Shown here: piece by piece, positions 54,178 through 63,868 of the stretch
Numbering within the stretch: the first letter of the stretch is position 1
How the letters are laid out: each line of letters begins with the position of its first letter
Source of the DNA: Ferribacterium limneticum
Lineage (GTDB): Bacteria > Pseudomonadota > Gammaproteobacteria > Burkholderiales > Rhodocyclaceae
Length of the DNA: 64,000 nt
Assembly (NCBI RefSeq): GCF_020510585.1
Contig: NZ_CP075190.1
Span: 186,001-250,000 of the forward strand
Direction of reading: 5' to 3'
Notes under the pieces: model-generated
Told to the model about the DNA's origin: nothing
The model's input: the letters and a program-made list of their open reading frames with translations, nothing else
The model's database searches: none
Made by a program: the position numbers and the translations under genes

Positions 54178-54552
54178 TTATCGGCCGTAGCGGTCCATCT
54201 GACGCCGGTCGCGCTTGGTTGGCCGGCCATGGATATCGGCGGCAGGATCCTGGACAAACAGCCGACCCTCTCGCGCCGTTTCGCGGGTGCTGATGCTTTC
54301 CGGTGTTTCTTCGTAGAGCAGCCGGGCTTCCGGCGCCGGACCGCGTTTGTCCGACAGGGCTTTGACGGTCACTTCCCAGCGCGTTTCGCTGTTGGCGATG
54401 TCCAGTCGGTCACCGACCTTGATCTCGCGGGCTGGCTTGATGGTCGCACCATTGACCTTCACCTTGCCGCCGCTGACGGCGTCGCTGGCCAGCGAGCGCG
54501 TCTTGAAAAAACGCGCTGCCCAAAGCCATTTATCGACGCGCAAACCGCTCAC
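54178..54552 (-). CDS. hslR: S4-domain RNA-binding protein, Hsp15-like
   Basis: 124 residues from GTG 54552, which overlaps the lysA stop by 4 bp; the frame is open further upstream but inside lysA. The S4 domain is at the N-terminus: RVDKWLWAARFFKTRSLASDAVSGGKVKVNGATIKPAREIKVGD. Hsp15 recycles 50S subunits that carry a stalled peptidyl-tRNA. The basic C-terminus (GRPTKRDRRQMDRYGR) fits. The name is by similarity. Confidence 0.85.
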   Translation of the reverse strand: MSGLRVDKWLWAARFFKTRSLASDAVSGGKVKVNGATIKPAREIKVGDRLDIANSETRWEVTVKALSDKRGPAPEARLLYEETPESISTRETAREGRLFVQDPAADIHGRPTKRDRRQMDRYGR

Positions 54553-55811
54553 TTGGGCAGGATGGACTCGCCGGCGTAAAGCTGTTCGACGGTTTCGCGC
54601 TGGCGAATGACGTGGATCTGGTCGCCATCGACCATCACTTCGACCGCGCGCGGCCGGGTGTTGTAGTTCGAGGCCATGGCCATGCCGTAGGCGCCGGCCG
54701 ACATCACGGCCAGCAGATCGCCGGCTTCGACGACAAGCGGACGGGCCTGGCCGAGGAAGTCGCCGGTTTCGCAAACCGGGCCGACGACGTCGTATTCGCT
54801 GACAGCGCCGTCCCGCGGTACGACCGGCAGGATGTCATGCCAGGCTTCGTACAACGCCGGCCGCATCAGGTCGTTCATGGCGGCGTCGATGATGGCGAAA
54901 TTCTTCTCTTCACCCTCTTTCAGGTATTCGATGCGGGTGAGCAGCAGGCCGGCATTGCCGACCAGCCGGCGACCCGGTTCAAGCACCACCTGCAGGCCGC
55001 GCCCGGCCAGCTTGTCGAGCAGCGGCGTCAGGTAGGCGGCGACAGTTGGCTGTATGTGGTCGGCGTTGTACTTGATGCCGAGGCCGCCACCGAGGTCGAG
55101 GTGGTGAACGTCGATGCCTTCGGCAGCCATCTGGTCGACCAGGGCCAAAATGCGATCGAGGGCTTCGACAAACGGTGACGGGTCGAGCAGTTGCGAGCCG
55201 ATATGACAGTCGATGCCGGCTACTTCGATATTCGGCAGGGCAGCGGCGCGGCGATAGAGGGCCAGCGCGTTGTCGTAAGCGACGCCGAACTTGGCACCCT
55301 TGAGGCCGGTGGAAATGTACGGATGCGTCTTCGGATCGACGTTCGGATTGACGCGCAGGCTGATCGGCGCCTTCTTGCCGCACTGACCGGCAACGTCGTT
55401 GAGGCGCTCCAACTCGGCGGCGGATTCAACGTTGAAGCAGAAAATGCCGACGTCCAGCGCCAGCTTCATTTCGTCAGCCGTCTTGCCGACGCCGGAGAAA
55501 ACGACTTTTTTCGGATCGGCACCAGCGGCCAGAACACGCTGCAGTTCACCACCGGAAACGATATCGAAGCCCGCGCCGAGGCGGGCAAAGACGTTGAGAA
55601 TGGCGAGGTTGGAGTTGGCTTTGACGGCGTAGCAGACGAGGGCGCCCTGGCCAGTGGGGTGGCCACCCAATACGTCATGGAACTCGCGCAGCGAGGCTTC
55701 GAGCGCAGCGCGGGAATAAACATAGGCCGGCGTGCCGAATTGATCGGCAATCGTGGGCAGGGCGACGGATTCGGCGTGGAGGACGCCGTTTTTCAGGGCA
55801 AAGTGGGTCAT
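54549..55811 (-). CDS. lysA: Diaminopimelate decarboxylase
   Basis: 420 residues, PLP-dependent, makes lysine from meso-diaminopimelate. The PLP Lys is in VCYAVKANSNLAIL near 60. HIGSQLLDPSPF near 203, HLDLGGGLGIKYN near 240, and GPVCETGDFLGQAR near 347 are the family motifs. It is co-directional with lptM and overlaps it by 4 bp. The order lptM-lysA is conserved, with cyaY divergent. Confidence 0.96.
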   Translation of the reverse strand: MTHFALKNGVLHAESVALPTIADQFGTPAYVYSRAALEASLREFHDVLGGHPTGQGALVCYAVKANSNLAILNVFARLGAGFDIVSGGELQRVLAAGADPKKVVFSGVGKTADEMKLALDVGIFCFNVESAAELERLNDVAGQCGKKAPISLRVNPNVDPKTHPYISTGLKGAKFGVAYDNALALYRRAAALPNIEVAGIDCHIGSQLLDPSPFVEALDRILALVDQMAAEGIDVHHLDLGGGLGIKYNADHIQPTVAAYLTPLLDKLAGRGLQVVLEPGRRLVGNAGLLLTRIEYLKEGEEKNFAIIDAAMNDLMRPALYEAWHDILPVVPRDGAVSEYDVVGPVCETGDFLGQARPLVVEAGDLLAVMSAGAYGMAMASNYNTRPRAVEVMVDGDQIHVIRQRETVEQLYAGESILPK

Positions 55812-55969
55812 GGGGCTTTGGGGCTGGTGGTCGTGCTAACATCCTTGGCGGCTGGCTTGGCTTTGCCAAGCAGCGGTTCAGAGGCCGGGCCGGGCGGCAT
55901 TTCAAGCCGGCCTTTCATGCCGCAGGCGGCAAGGCTCAGGATAATCAGCAAGGCGGCGATTCTGGACAT
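55808..55969 (-). CDS. lptM: LptM-like lipoprotein (LPS translocon maturation)
   Basis: 53 residues, too short for most gene callers. MSRIAALLIILSLAACGMKG shows a lipoprotein signal with lipobox LAAC, Cys16 being the acylated residue. The mature start CGMKGRLEMPPG matches the YifL/LptM pattern, CGLKGPLYxP. LptM helps oxidise and assemble LptD. The 3' end overlaps the lysA ATG by 4 bp. It is divergent from cyaY across 41 bp. Confidence 0.85.
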   Translation of the reverse strand: MSRIAALLIILSLAACGMKGRLEMPPGPASEPLLGKAKPAAKDVSTTTSPKAP

Positions 55970-56010
55970 GTTCGGGGCGCTGTCAGCGAAGAGCGGGATG
56001 GTAGCACACG

Positions 56011-56328
56011 ATGGATGACAAGGAATTCAACACCCTGGCCGAGGCAACGCTGGCCAGGATCGATGCGGCGCTGGAAGCCAGCGGGGCTGATGTCGACTGC
56101 CAACTGGCGGCTGGCGGCGTGCTCGAAATCGAGTTTGACGACGGCAGCAAGATCATCGTCAACCGCCACGGAATCGCCCGGGAAATCTGGGTCGCAGCCC
56201 GCTCGGGCGGCTTTCATTTTCGCTGGGATGGCGCCGTCTGGCGCGATACCCGCGATGACGCCGAACTGATGGCCAAGCTGTCAGCGCTCGCCAGCCTGCA
56301 GGCCGGCGAACCTATCGAACTGCGCTGA
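56011..56328 (+). CDS. cyaY: Frataxin-like iron donor protein
   Basis: 105 residues, typical of CyaY. EFNTLAEATLARIDAALEASGADVDCQLAAGGVLEIEFDDGSKIIVN gives the acidic first helix and strands that bind iron. REIWVAARSGGFHFRW is the hallmark with the conserved Trp. It regulates iron-sulphur assembly with IscS. The stop abuts mrcA, which runs the other way. Confidence 0.94.
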   Translation: MDDKEFNTLAEATLARIDAALEASGADVDCQLAAGGVLEIEFDDGSKIIVNRHGIAREIWVAARSGGFHFRWDGAVWRDTRDDAELMAKLSALASLQAGEPIELR

Positions 56329-58644
56329 TCAGTCGGCGGGCGGTGCGCTAAGGTCAGGCTTGGGCAGCGGAACCGCTTCCTGAGCTTCTTCCTCGGGCGG
56401 TTTTTCCTTGGCTGCATTCTCGGCGTAGATGTAGCTCCGTTCCCTGCCTTCGCCTGTGGCAATCAGTCCGTCTGGCGCCTGCGGGAGAAGCATCGGGACA
56501 TCCTTGAGCGCCCGGCTCATGTAGCCAATCCAGATCGGCAGCGCCGCGGCACCGCCAGTTTCCTTGTCGCCGAGCTTCCTGGGTTGGTCGAACCCAATCC
56601 ACGCGCAACCGCTGACCGTCATCTGATAGCCGCAGAACCAGGCATCCAGATACTCGTTGGTCGTGCCGGTCTTGCCAGCCAGATCATGGCGCTTCAGGAT
56701 CACTGACGCCTTGGCAGCCGTGCCATAGATGGTGACGTCGCGCAGCATGGCATCCATCATGAAGGCATTGCGCGGGTCGATGACGCGGGTTTCTTCGTTG
56801 CCGACCTCTGTCTCTGCCGATAGAGCCAGTACCTGATTTTCACCGTCACGAATTTCGCGGACGACGAAGGGATTGATCCGGAAACCGCCGTTGGCGAAGA
56901 CCGAATAGGCCGTCACCATCTGCCACGGCGTGACCGACCCGGCGCCGAGGGCCATGGTCAGGTAAGGCGGATGCTTGGCGGCATCAAAGCCAAAGCGTGC
57001 AGCGTAGTCCTGGGCGTAATGCGTGCCAATTGACTGCAGGATGCGGATCGAAACCATATTCTTCGACTTGGCCAGCGCCGTGCGCATGCGCATCGGGCCT
57101 TCGTACTTGCCGTCGTAGTTATGCGGTTCCCAGGCGGCGGCACCGGTCTGGCTGGCCGGGATGACAATAGGCTCGTCGGCGATGACGCTATTCGGGCCAT
57201 AACCTTTTTCCAGTGAAGCGGAGTAGATGAAGGGCTTGAAGCTCGAACCCGGCTGTCGCCAGGCCTGGGTGACATGGTTGAACTTGTTGCGGTTGAAATC
57301 GAAGCCGCCAACCAATGCACGAATTGCCCCATCTTTCGGGTCGACCGCAACAAAAGCGGATTCGACTTCCGGAAGCTGGCTGATCTGCCAGCCGCCCTTG
57401 TCATCCTTTTGCAGGCGAACGATGGCGCTGCGCTTGAGGCGCTTGTTGGGTGGCGCCTTGTCATCCAGCATCTTGGCAGCAAACTTCATGGCATCGCCGG
57501 TCAGATTTACAACTTCCCCACCCTTGCGATAAACCTTGATTTGCCTGGCGTCAGCTGCCAGAACCAGTGCTGGAATCAGGTCGCCGGCATCGGGAATATC
57601 CTGCAGCGCTTCGTCGATGGCCTCGTCCTGGTCCGACTTGATGTCCCTCATGTCGAGATAGGATTCGGCGCCCCGGTAGCCGTGTCGCCGGTCGTAATCC
57701 ATTACCCCTTTGCGCAGGCTGTTGTAGGCAGCCTCCTGCTCGGCCTTGATCACGGTGGTGTAAACCTTCATGCCACGCGAGTAGACCTCGTCGGGAAAAC
57801 GCTCGGCAGCTATCTGCCGGGCCATTTCAGCGACGTATTCGGCGTGGACTGCGTATTCGGCCAGTTCGCGTTTGACGACCAGAGGTTCCTTGAGCGCCGC
57901 TTCATGCTGCGCCTCGGTGATATGGCCCAATTCGCGCATGCGGCGCAGGACGTAATGCTGGCGCAATCTGGCGCGGTTCGGATTGACGATCGGGTTGTAA
58001 GCCGATGGTGCCTTGGGCAATCCTGCCAGCATCGCCGCTTCGGCAATCGAAATGTCCTTGAGCGGCTTGCCGAAGTAAATCTGGGCCGCTGCCGCGAAGC
58101 CATAAGCGCGTTGGCCGAGGAAAATCTGATTGATGTACAACTCGAAAATCTGGTCCTTCGAGAGGTTGCTCTCTATCTTGAAAGAAAGAAGGGCTTCATA
58201 AAGCTTGCGGGTATAAGTTTTTTCTCCGGTCAAAAAGAAATTGCGCGCAACCTGCTGGGTAATGGTCGAGGCCCCCTGTCGTTTGCCGCCACCAACCAGG
58301 TTGGCGCCAATTGCTCGCACGACGCCGGTATAGTCGATGCCGCCGTGTTGGTAGAACCGGTCATCCTCGGCCGCCAGGATTGCCTTTTTCATGACTACGG
58401 GCACGTCTGCGATCGCCACCACGGCGCGACGCTCCTCGCCATATTCGCCGATCAGGAATCCGTCGGCGGTATACACACGCAAGGGAATCTTGGGCCGGTA
58501 ATCGGTAAGTACCTCGAGTGATGGCAGGTTCGGGTAGGTCAGGACAAGAACGATAAGCGCCATCGCCACAACTATGGCTACAAGGCCAAGCAAAAATATG
58601 ACAGGGTAAATAACTAGGCGCAGCGCCGGAGGTAAGGAGGGCAC
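56329..58644 (-). CDS. mrcA: Penicillin-binding protein 1A
   Basis: 771 residues from GTG 58644. Membrane anchor at about 9-31. The GT51 domain has AILAAEDDRFYQHGGIDYTGVVRA with the catalytic Glu, GGKRQGASTITQQVARNFFL, and RKLYEALLSFKIE. The transpeptidase domain has the SxxK in PGSSFKPF, SKN in ALAKSKNMVS, and KTG in GKTGTTNEYLDAWFCG. It polymerises and cross-links peptidoglycan. Divergent from pilM, the gap being 160 bp; a minus-strand TATAAT at 58683-58678 may be its -10. Confidence 0.95.
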   Translation of the reverse strand: MPSLPPALRLVIYPVIFLLGLVAIVVAMALIVLVLTYPNLPSLEVLTDYRPKIPLRVYTADGFLIGEYGEERRAVVAIADVPVVMKKAILAAEDDRFYQHGGIDYTGVVRAIGANLVGGGKRQGASTITQQVARNFFLTGEKTYTRKLYEALLSFKIESNLSKDQIFELYINQIFLGQRAYGFAAAAQIYFGKPLKDISIAEAAMLAGLPKAPSAYNPIVNPNRARLRQHYVLRRMRELGHITEAQHEAALKEPLVVKRELAEYAVHAEYVAEMARQIAAERFPDEVYSRGMKVYTTVIKAEQEAAYNSLRKGVMDYDRRHGYRGAESYLDMRDIKSDQDEAIDEALQDIPDAGDLIPALVLAADARQIKVYRKGGEVVNLTGDAMKFAAKMLDDKAPPNKRLKRSAIVRLQKDDKGGWQISQLPEVESAFVAVDPKDGAIRALVGGFDFNRNKFNHVTQAWRQPGSSFKPFIYSASLEKGYGPNSVIADEPIVIPASQTGAAAWEPHNYDGKYEGPMRMRTALAKSKNMVSIRILQSIGTHYAQDYAARFGFDAAKHPPYLTMALGAGSVTPWQMVTAYSVFANGGFRINPFVVREIRDGENQVLALSAETEVGNEETRVIDPRNAFMMDAMLRDVTIYGTAAKASVILKRHDLAGKTGTTNEYLDAWFCGYQMTVSGCAWIGFDQPRKLGDKETGGAAALPIWIGYMSRALKDVPMLLPQAPDGLIATGEGRERSYIYAENAAKEKPPEEEAQEAVPLPKPDLSAPPAD

Positions 58645-58804
58645 GGTGGTCTGATCGGCGAAATGGGAGTTGCGCGGATTATACGCCGGGCCAAATCAGC
58701 GCCGTGAAATTGCTTTACATGCCTAGATGTTATTGTTAGCATCTGAAGTGAATTATTGGTTATTTTGCTAACTTCGCATTCCGTAAGGACTTTTTGGGGG
58801 TCTG

Positions 58805-59890
58805 GTGGGCTTAGATATCTCAGCGTTGTTAAATCCCAAGGCGCGTTCCTTGTTCGGTTTGGACATCAGTTCGTCCGCCGTCAAGATGGTTGAACTGACT
58901 GCCAACGGGAAAGACGGCTATCGCGTTGAGCGCTACACCATTGAGGTGTTGCCCAAGGACGCGGTTTCCGATGGCAATATCGCGAATCTGGATGGCGTTG
59001 TCGATTGCGTCAGGCGTGCCTGGAAGAGGATGGGTACATCGACCCGCAACGTCGCGATGGCCTTGCCAGGTTCCGCGGTTATCACCAAGAAAATCATTGT
59101 GCCGGCCGGGCTGCGCGATGAAGAGCTTGAGGCTCAGGTTGAAACGGAAGCCAATCAATACATTCCTTTTGCCATCGATGAAGTAAATCTCGACTATCAG
59201 GTGATCGGTCCTGCTCCGGCGGTCCCTGATGAGCTCGAAGTGCTGATCGCTGCGTCCAAGAAGGAGCGTGTCGAAGATCGCGTCGCGGTTGCCGATGCTG
59301 CCGGCCTTAAGGCGACCGTCGTTGATGTCGAGTCGTTTGCGGCGCTGGCAGCTTTTGAATTGATCGAGCGCCAGTTGCCGGAATCAGGCAAGAATCAGGT
59401 TGTTGCTCTGATCGACGCGGGCGCCAATGTGATGAATCTGACAGTCTTGCGTAATGGTCAGCAGGTGTATGCTCGCGAGCAGGCGTTCGGCGGCGGCATG
59501 CTCACCCAGGATATCGCTCGTCACTATGGTATGAGCTACGAAGATGCAGAGACGGCGAAACGAGCGGGTAATTTGCCGGAGGGTTATGAGATCGAGTTGC
59601 TAAATCCTTTCATGGAAAATCTGGCGCTTGAGGTTTCTCGGGCGCTGCAATTCTTCTTCACCTCGACCCAATATAATCAGGTTGATCACATCGTATTGGC
59701 TGGTGGTTGTGCAGTAATCCCGGGTATCGACGAGGTCGTGGCAACAAGAACTCAGGTCAATACGCTGATCGCCAACCCCTTCGCCAACATGGTCCTTTCT
59801 GACCGTGTTCGGGCAAAAAGTCTGCTCGCTGATGCCTCATCGCTGATGGTGGCCTGTGGTCTGGCTCTGCGGAGGTTCGATCCATCATGA
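58805..59890 (+). CDS. pilM: Type IV pilus inner-membrane platform protein PilM
   Basis: 361 residues from GTG 58805. An actin-like ATPase that binds the PilN N-terminus in the cytoplasm. FGLDISSSAVKMVEL, AMALPGSAVITKKI, VVDVESFAALAAFEL and LIDAGANVMNLTVLRNGQ are the conserved nucleotide-binding blocks. In the gap upstream, the inverted pair GTTAGCA (58735) and TGCTAAC (58766) could be an operator or hairpin of the operon. It overlaps pilN by 4 bp. Confidence 0.96.
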   Translation: MGLDISALLNPKARSLFGLDISSSAVKMVELTANGKDGYRVERYTIEVLPKDAVSDGNIANLDGVVDCVRRAWKRMGTSTRNVAMALPGSAVITKKIIVPAGLRDEELEAQVETEANQYIPFAIDEVNLDYQVIGPAPAVPDELEVLIAASKKERVEDRVAVADAAGLKATVVDVESFAALAAFELIERQLPESGKNQVVALIDAGANVMNLTVLRNGQQVYAREQAFGGGMLTQDIARHYGMSYEDAETAKRAGNLPEGYEIELLNPFMENLALEVSRALQFFFTSTQYNQVDHIVLAGGCAVIPGIDEVVATRTQVNTLIANPFANMVLSDRVRAKSLLADASSLMVACGLALRRFDPS

Positions 59891-60456
59891 TCCGCATCAA
59901 TCTCCTTCCCCATCGCGAAGAGGCGAAAAAGGCCCGGCGCGAGCAGTTTTTTGTGTTGGCCGGGCTGGTTTCAGTGCTGGGGGCGCTGATCGTTTTCGCG
60001 GTCTATAGCCTGATTGGTGGTGCGATAAGCAATCAAGACAATTCGAACAACTTTCTTAAGGGCGAAATAGCCGTCCTTGACAAGCAGCTTGACCAGATTA
60101 AGCGCCTGAAAGAGCAAACGCAGGCATTGCTGTCTCGCAAGCAGGTTATTGAAAACCTGCAGCGCGATCGCGGCGAAACGGTTTATCTGTTGAGTGAGTT
60201 GGTCAAACAGGTGCCGGAAGGTATCTACCTCAAGGCGCTCAAGCAGGATGGATTGAAGGTCAGCATCACTGGCCATGCTCAGTCAAATGCTCGGATTTCG
60301 GCTCTGATGCGCAATCTGGATGCCTCTCCGTGGTTGGAAACGCCGCAACTGATAGAAAGCAAGGCGGTTGTAATTAACGGACGCCGGATCAACGAATTTG
60401 GCATGACCTTCATTCTTACCCGCGTAAAGCCTGAAGACGGGAAGGTGAAAAAGTGA
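59887..60456 (+). CDS. pilN: Type IV pilus assembly protein PilN
   Basis: 189 residues. A short cytoplasmic start MIRINLLPHREEAKKARREQ carries the INLLPHR motif that binds PilM. One membrane helix follows (about 22-45). A periplasmic coiled coil and ferredoxin-like domain complete the protein and pair with PilO. Overlaps pilM and pilO by 4 bp each. Confidence 0.95.
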   Translation: MIRINLLPHREEAKKARREQFFVLAGLVSVLGALIVFAVYSLIGGAISNQDNSNNFLKGEIAVLDKQLDQIKRLKEQTQALLSRKQVIENLQRDRGETVYLLSELVKQVPEGIYLKALKQDGLKVSITGHAQSNARISALMRNLDASPWLETPQLIESKAVVINGRRINEFGMTFILTRVKPEDGKVKK

Positions 60457-61136
60457 ACGCCAAGAGTATCTCGTTACCGAAAATTGATTTTCAGTCCATG
60501 GCCGATGATTTTCGGCTAATGAACCCGAATGATCCGGGTGCGTGGCCGTTGATTCCGAAAATAACCGTTTTGATAGGGTTATTTGTCGCCATTCTCCTCG
60601 CCGGTTGGTGGTTTGTTTGGAGTGACCAGCTAACCGAGTTGGAGACCAAGCAGCGAGAAGAGGAAACGCTCAAACAACAGTATCTCGACAAAAAACGCCA
60701 AGCAGTTAATCTCGATCTTTATATTCAGCAGCTCGCTGAAATTGATCGTTCGTTCGGCGCGTTGCTCAAGCAGTTGCCGGATAAGTCGGAAATTGAGGCG
60801 TTGCTTATTGAGGTGAACCAAGCCGGTCTTGGGCGCGGTTTGCAGTTCGAGTTATTTAAGCCGGGACAGGAACAGATCAAGGATTTCTACGCAGAGTTGC
60901 CGATTACCGTAAAGATTAACGGAAGCTACCATGACTTTGGGGCGTTTGCGGCCGATATTGCCAAGCTTCCCCGTATTGTTACCCTAAACAATATTTCCAT
61001 TGCGCCGGTCAAGGACGGTGGGCAGCTCTCGCTGGATGCCACAACCAAGACGTTCCGCTATCTGGACGAGGAAGAGATAGCCAAGCAGAAGAAGGCCGAT
61101 CAAGAGAAAAAGGCTGCGCAAGGAGCGAAGAAGTGA
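60453..61136 (+). CDS. pilO: Type IV pilus assembly protein PilO
   Basis: 227 residues from GTG 60453. One membrane helix (about 35-55), then a coiled coil and a periplasmic domain that dimerises with PilN. The Ala/Lys-rich C-terminus (KKADQEKKAAQGAKK) is typical of betaproteobacteria. It overlaps pilP by 4 bp. From here to pilQ the codons use more A/T at the third position than in the rest of the window. Confidence 0.94.
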   Translation: MNAKSISLPKIDFQSMADDFRLMNPNDPGAWPLIPKITVLIGLFVAILLAGWWFVWSDQLTELETKQREEETLKQQYLDKKRQAVNLDLYIQQLAEIDRSFGALLKQLPDKSEIEALLIEVNQAGLGRGLQFELFKPGQEQIKDFYAELPITVKINGSYHDFGAFAADIAKLPRIVTLNNISIAPVKDGGQLSLDATTKTFRYLDEEEIAKQKKADQEKKAAQGAKK

Positions 61137-61678
61137 AACGAATACTGGTCATCGCCCTGTGTGGTCTCCTCAGTGCTTGTGCTGGTGGTGATCACGAAGA
61201 ACTAAAACAATGGATGGCTGAAAATACCAAGGACATGCGCGGCAATATACCCAAATTGCCCGATGTTAAACCGTATGAACCGGTCCCCTACGATGTAGAG
61301 GCTACGATTGATCCGTTCAAGCCGAACAAGATCGAGCCAGAGTCCAAATACAAGCAGGTTGCTGGCAAGGGAGGGGCGTTTCAGCCCGATTTTGAGGCAC
61401 GGGAAGTTCGTAACAGCCTACTTGAGAAATATCCGATCGAATCGCTGAAAATGATCGGTTACATGAATGTCAACAAGCGACCCATGGCGGTTGTTCAGGT
61501 TGAAGACAAAGTAAAGCAAGTCAAGGTCGGGGATTACTTGGGTCTTGATTTTGGTATGGTGACGCAGATTTCGGACACAGAAGTCCAGCTGCGCGAACTG
61601 ATTCAGGATTCTGCGGGTGACTGGACTGAGCGCAAGAGCTCGCTCTACCTGCAGAGCAAGGAGGGAAGCAAGAAATGA
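61133..61678 (+). CDS. pilP: Type IV pilus lipoprotein PilP
   Basis: 181 residues from GTG 61133. The signal MKRILVIALCGLLSACAGGD has the lipobox LSAC (Cys16). The disordered proline-rich part (PYEPVPYDVEATIDPFKP) is followed by the beta-sandwich domain that binds the PilQ N0 region. Overlap of 4 bp with pilQ. Confidence 0.94.
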   Translation: MKRILVIALCGLLSACAGGDHEELKQWMAENTKDMRGNIPKLPDVKPYEPVPYDVEATIDPFKPNKIEPESKYKQVAGKGGAFQPDFEAREVRNSLLEKYPIESLKMIGYMNVNKRPMAVVQVEDKVKQVKVGDYLGLDFGMVTQISDTEVQLRELIQDSAGDWTERKSSLYLQSKEGSKK

Positions 61679-63846
61679 AATTGATCACCTATGCGATGGC
61701 TGTAGCCTCGGCCTGCCTTGCTTTGTCGTCTCCTGTCCGAGCGGAGGCACCTCCAGCAAACACTATTGAAGCAGTTAACGTCGCCCAACAGGGGAATGAA
61801 ATCGCTCTCCGGATCGATTTGAAGGAGCCGTTAGCCTCTCCACCACCAGGGTTCAGTGTGGCCAATCCTGCAAAGATTGCGCTTGATTTTCAGTCAACCG
61901 CAAATGGTTTGGGTAAGACAAGCCAGATATTTAATCAGGGCGATTTGCGCGGGATGAATGTTGTTCAAGTCGGAGACCGCACTCGAGTGGTGCTTAATCT
62001 TGTACGGAACATGAATTACAAGACACGGCTTGATGGCAAGGCACTTTACGTGACTCTTTCGCCAATTGAGCGCTTGGCAGATTCGGCTACGCAACGAACG
62101 ACCCGTTTTGCCGAGGAAAGCTTGGTTGGCTCGAAGCATTCGGTCAGCGATGTGATGTTCCGCCGTGGCAAGGATGGCGAGGGGCGGATCGTCGTTGATC
62201 TGAGTGATACAGGAACTGGAATAGATATAAGGCAGCAGGGGGCCAATCTCGTCGTCGATTTTATGAAAACGACGGTGCCGGATCGTTTGCGCCGCAAGCT
62301 TGATGTCACTGATTTTGCCACGCCTGTAACTACAGTTGAAACCAAAGTCATTGGTGATAATGTCCGGATGATTATTTCGCCAAAAGGCTTGTGGGAGCAC
62401 AACGCTTACCAAAGCGATAACCAGTTTATTGTTGAAGTGAAGCAGATTGTCGAAGATCCCAACAAACTGGTTCAAGGGGCGAAAGTCGGCTATCAAGGGC
62501 CAAGGGTAAGTATCAATTATCAGAATGGCGATGTGCGTGCCCTGTTGCGCCTGATGGCCGAAGAACTGAATCTTAATGCTGTCATTAGCGAAACAGTGAC
62601 TGGAACGACCACATTGGTGCTGAAAGACGTGCCTGCCGATCAGGTAATCGATATTATTTTCCAGCAAAAGGGACTCGATATGCGGAAGAAGGGCAATATC
62701 ATCCTGATTGCCCCGCGGGATGAAATTGCTACCCGTGAAAAATTGGATTTTGAATCGAAGCAACAGATCAGCGAACTTGAGCCGCTCAAGCTTGAGCAGT
62801 TCCAGTTGAACTATCAAAAGGCGGCTGACGTGGCGAGGTTGTTGGCTGGTTTGCCATTGACCGGGGCCGGCGCTGCACCAGTGCCGGCGGCTGGTTCGAA
62901 TATCGCTGCGCAGCGCATTCTGAGCAAGCGAGGAAGTGCAGTTGCTGATCCACAGTCCAATATCATTTTTGTCAACGACATACCAAACAAGCTTGAAGAA
63001 ATTCGTACATTTATTCGGTCGATCGATACCGCTGCAAGGCAGGTGTTGATAGAAGCGCGGGTTGTTGAAGCGCAGGATAGTTTTAAGCGTGAGATTGGCG
63101 CAAAACTGGGTCTGATAAATTCTAAGCCTAGCGAAATTTTGGGTACCGGTATTAATATCGCTGGAGGCAAAATGACTCCGGCAATTACTACGGGTTCAAC
63201 GACAACCCCTGCGACGCTAGTCCAGAATTCGATGGTTGGTGTAAATCTACCGGTCCCTTCAACCGGGGGAGCACTTGCGTTTTCCCTATTTAACTCTTCG
63301 ATAACACGCATCCTCAATGTTGAACTTGCCGCGCTAGAGTCAGACGGGATAGGAAAAATAATTTCAAGTCCAAGGGTGATAACGGCTAACAACGTAAAAG
63401 CAAAAATTGAAGATGGTACGGAAGTTCCTTACATAACCGCGCAAACATCCAGCGGGGCTACGACATATACTGTTAGCTTCAAACCGGCAAAGCTGTCGCT
63501 CGAGGTGACTCCTCAGATAACTCCAGAGGGGACGGTTAGAATGAACTTGATTGTAAAAAAAGAGGAGCCAGATTGGACAAGGGCTGTTAGCGTGAATGGA
63601 TTCCTGAATCCACCAATCAAGAGTTCGATCGTTGAGACTAATGTCGTTGTTGAAAACGGGGGAACCGTAGTGATCGGTGGTGTGTTTATAACTGATACTC
63701 AGAATACGGTTGATAAAGTGCCGTTGTTGGGCGATATACCATTCCTCGGGTGGTTGTTTAAATACAAGAATGACACTGGAAAGCGTCGTGAATTGTTGGT
63801 GTTTATCACGCCACGCGTGATTTCCGACAAAATGCGATTTGACTGA
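61675..63846 (+). CDS. pilQ: Type IV pilus secretin PilQ
   Basis: 723 residues. Signal peptide MKLITYAMAVASACLALSSPVRA. Two AMIN domains (about 30-245), an STN/N0 domain near 285-350 (GDVRALLRLMAEELNLNAVI), an N1 domain, then the secretin domain. VETNVVVENGGTVVIGGVF and PLLGDIPFLGWLFKYKN, near the end, are secretin signatures. It forms the outer-membrane pore through which pili pass and, in naturally competent relatives, DNA enters. Base use in the second half is AT-richer than in the housekeeping genes. Confidence 0.96.
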   Translation: MKLITYAMAVASACLALSSPVRAEAPPANTIEAVNVAQQGNEIALRIDLKEPLASPPPGFSVANPAKIALDFQSTANGLGKTSQIFNQGDLRGMNVVQVGDRTRVVLNLVRNMNYKTRLDGKALYVTLSPIERLADSATQRTTRFAEESLVGSKHSVSDVMFRRGKDGEGRIVVDLSDTGTGIDIRQQGANLVVDFMKTTVPDRLRRKLDVTDFATPVTTVETKVIGDNVRMIISPKGLWEHNAYQSDNQFIVEVKQIVEDPNKLVQGAKVGYQGPRVSINYQNGDVRALLRLMAEELNLNAVISETVTGTTTLVLKDVPADQVIDIIFQQKGLDMRKKGNIILIAPRDEIATREKLDFESKQQISELEPLKLEQFQLNYQKAADVARLLAGLPLTGAGAAPVPAAGSNIAAQRILSKRGSAVADPQSNIIFVNDIPNKLEEIRTFIRSIDTAARQVLIEARVVEAQDSFKREIGAKLGLINSKPSEILGTGINIAGGKMTPAITTGSTTTPATLVQNSMVGVNLPVPSTGGALAFSLFNSSITRILNVELAALESDGIGKIISSPRVITANNVKAKIEDGTEVPYITAQTSSGATTYTVSFKPAKLSLEVTPQITPEGTVRMNLIVKKEEPDWTRAVSVNGFLNPPIKSSIVETNVVVENGGTVVIGGVFITDTQNTVDKVPLLGDIPFLGWLFKYKNDTGKRRELLVFITPRVISDKMRFD

Positions 63847-63868
63847 TCAGTAATAATCTGAAACTCAC

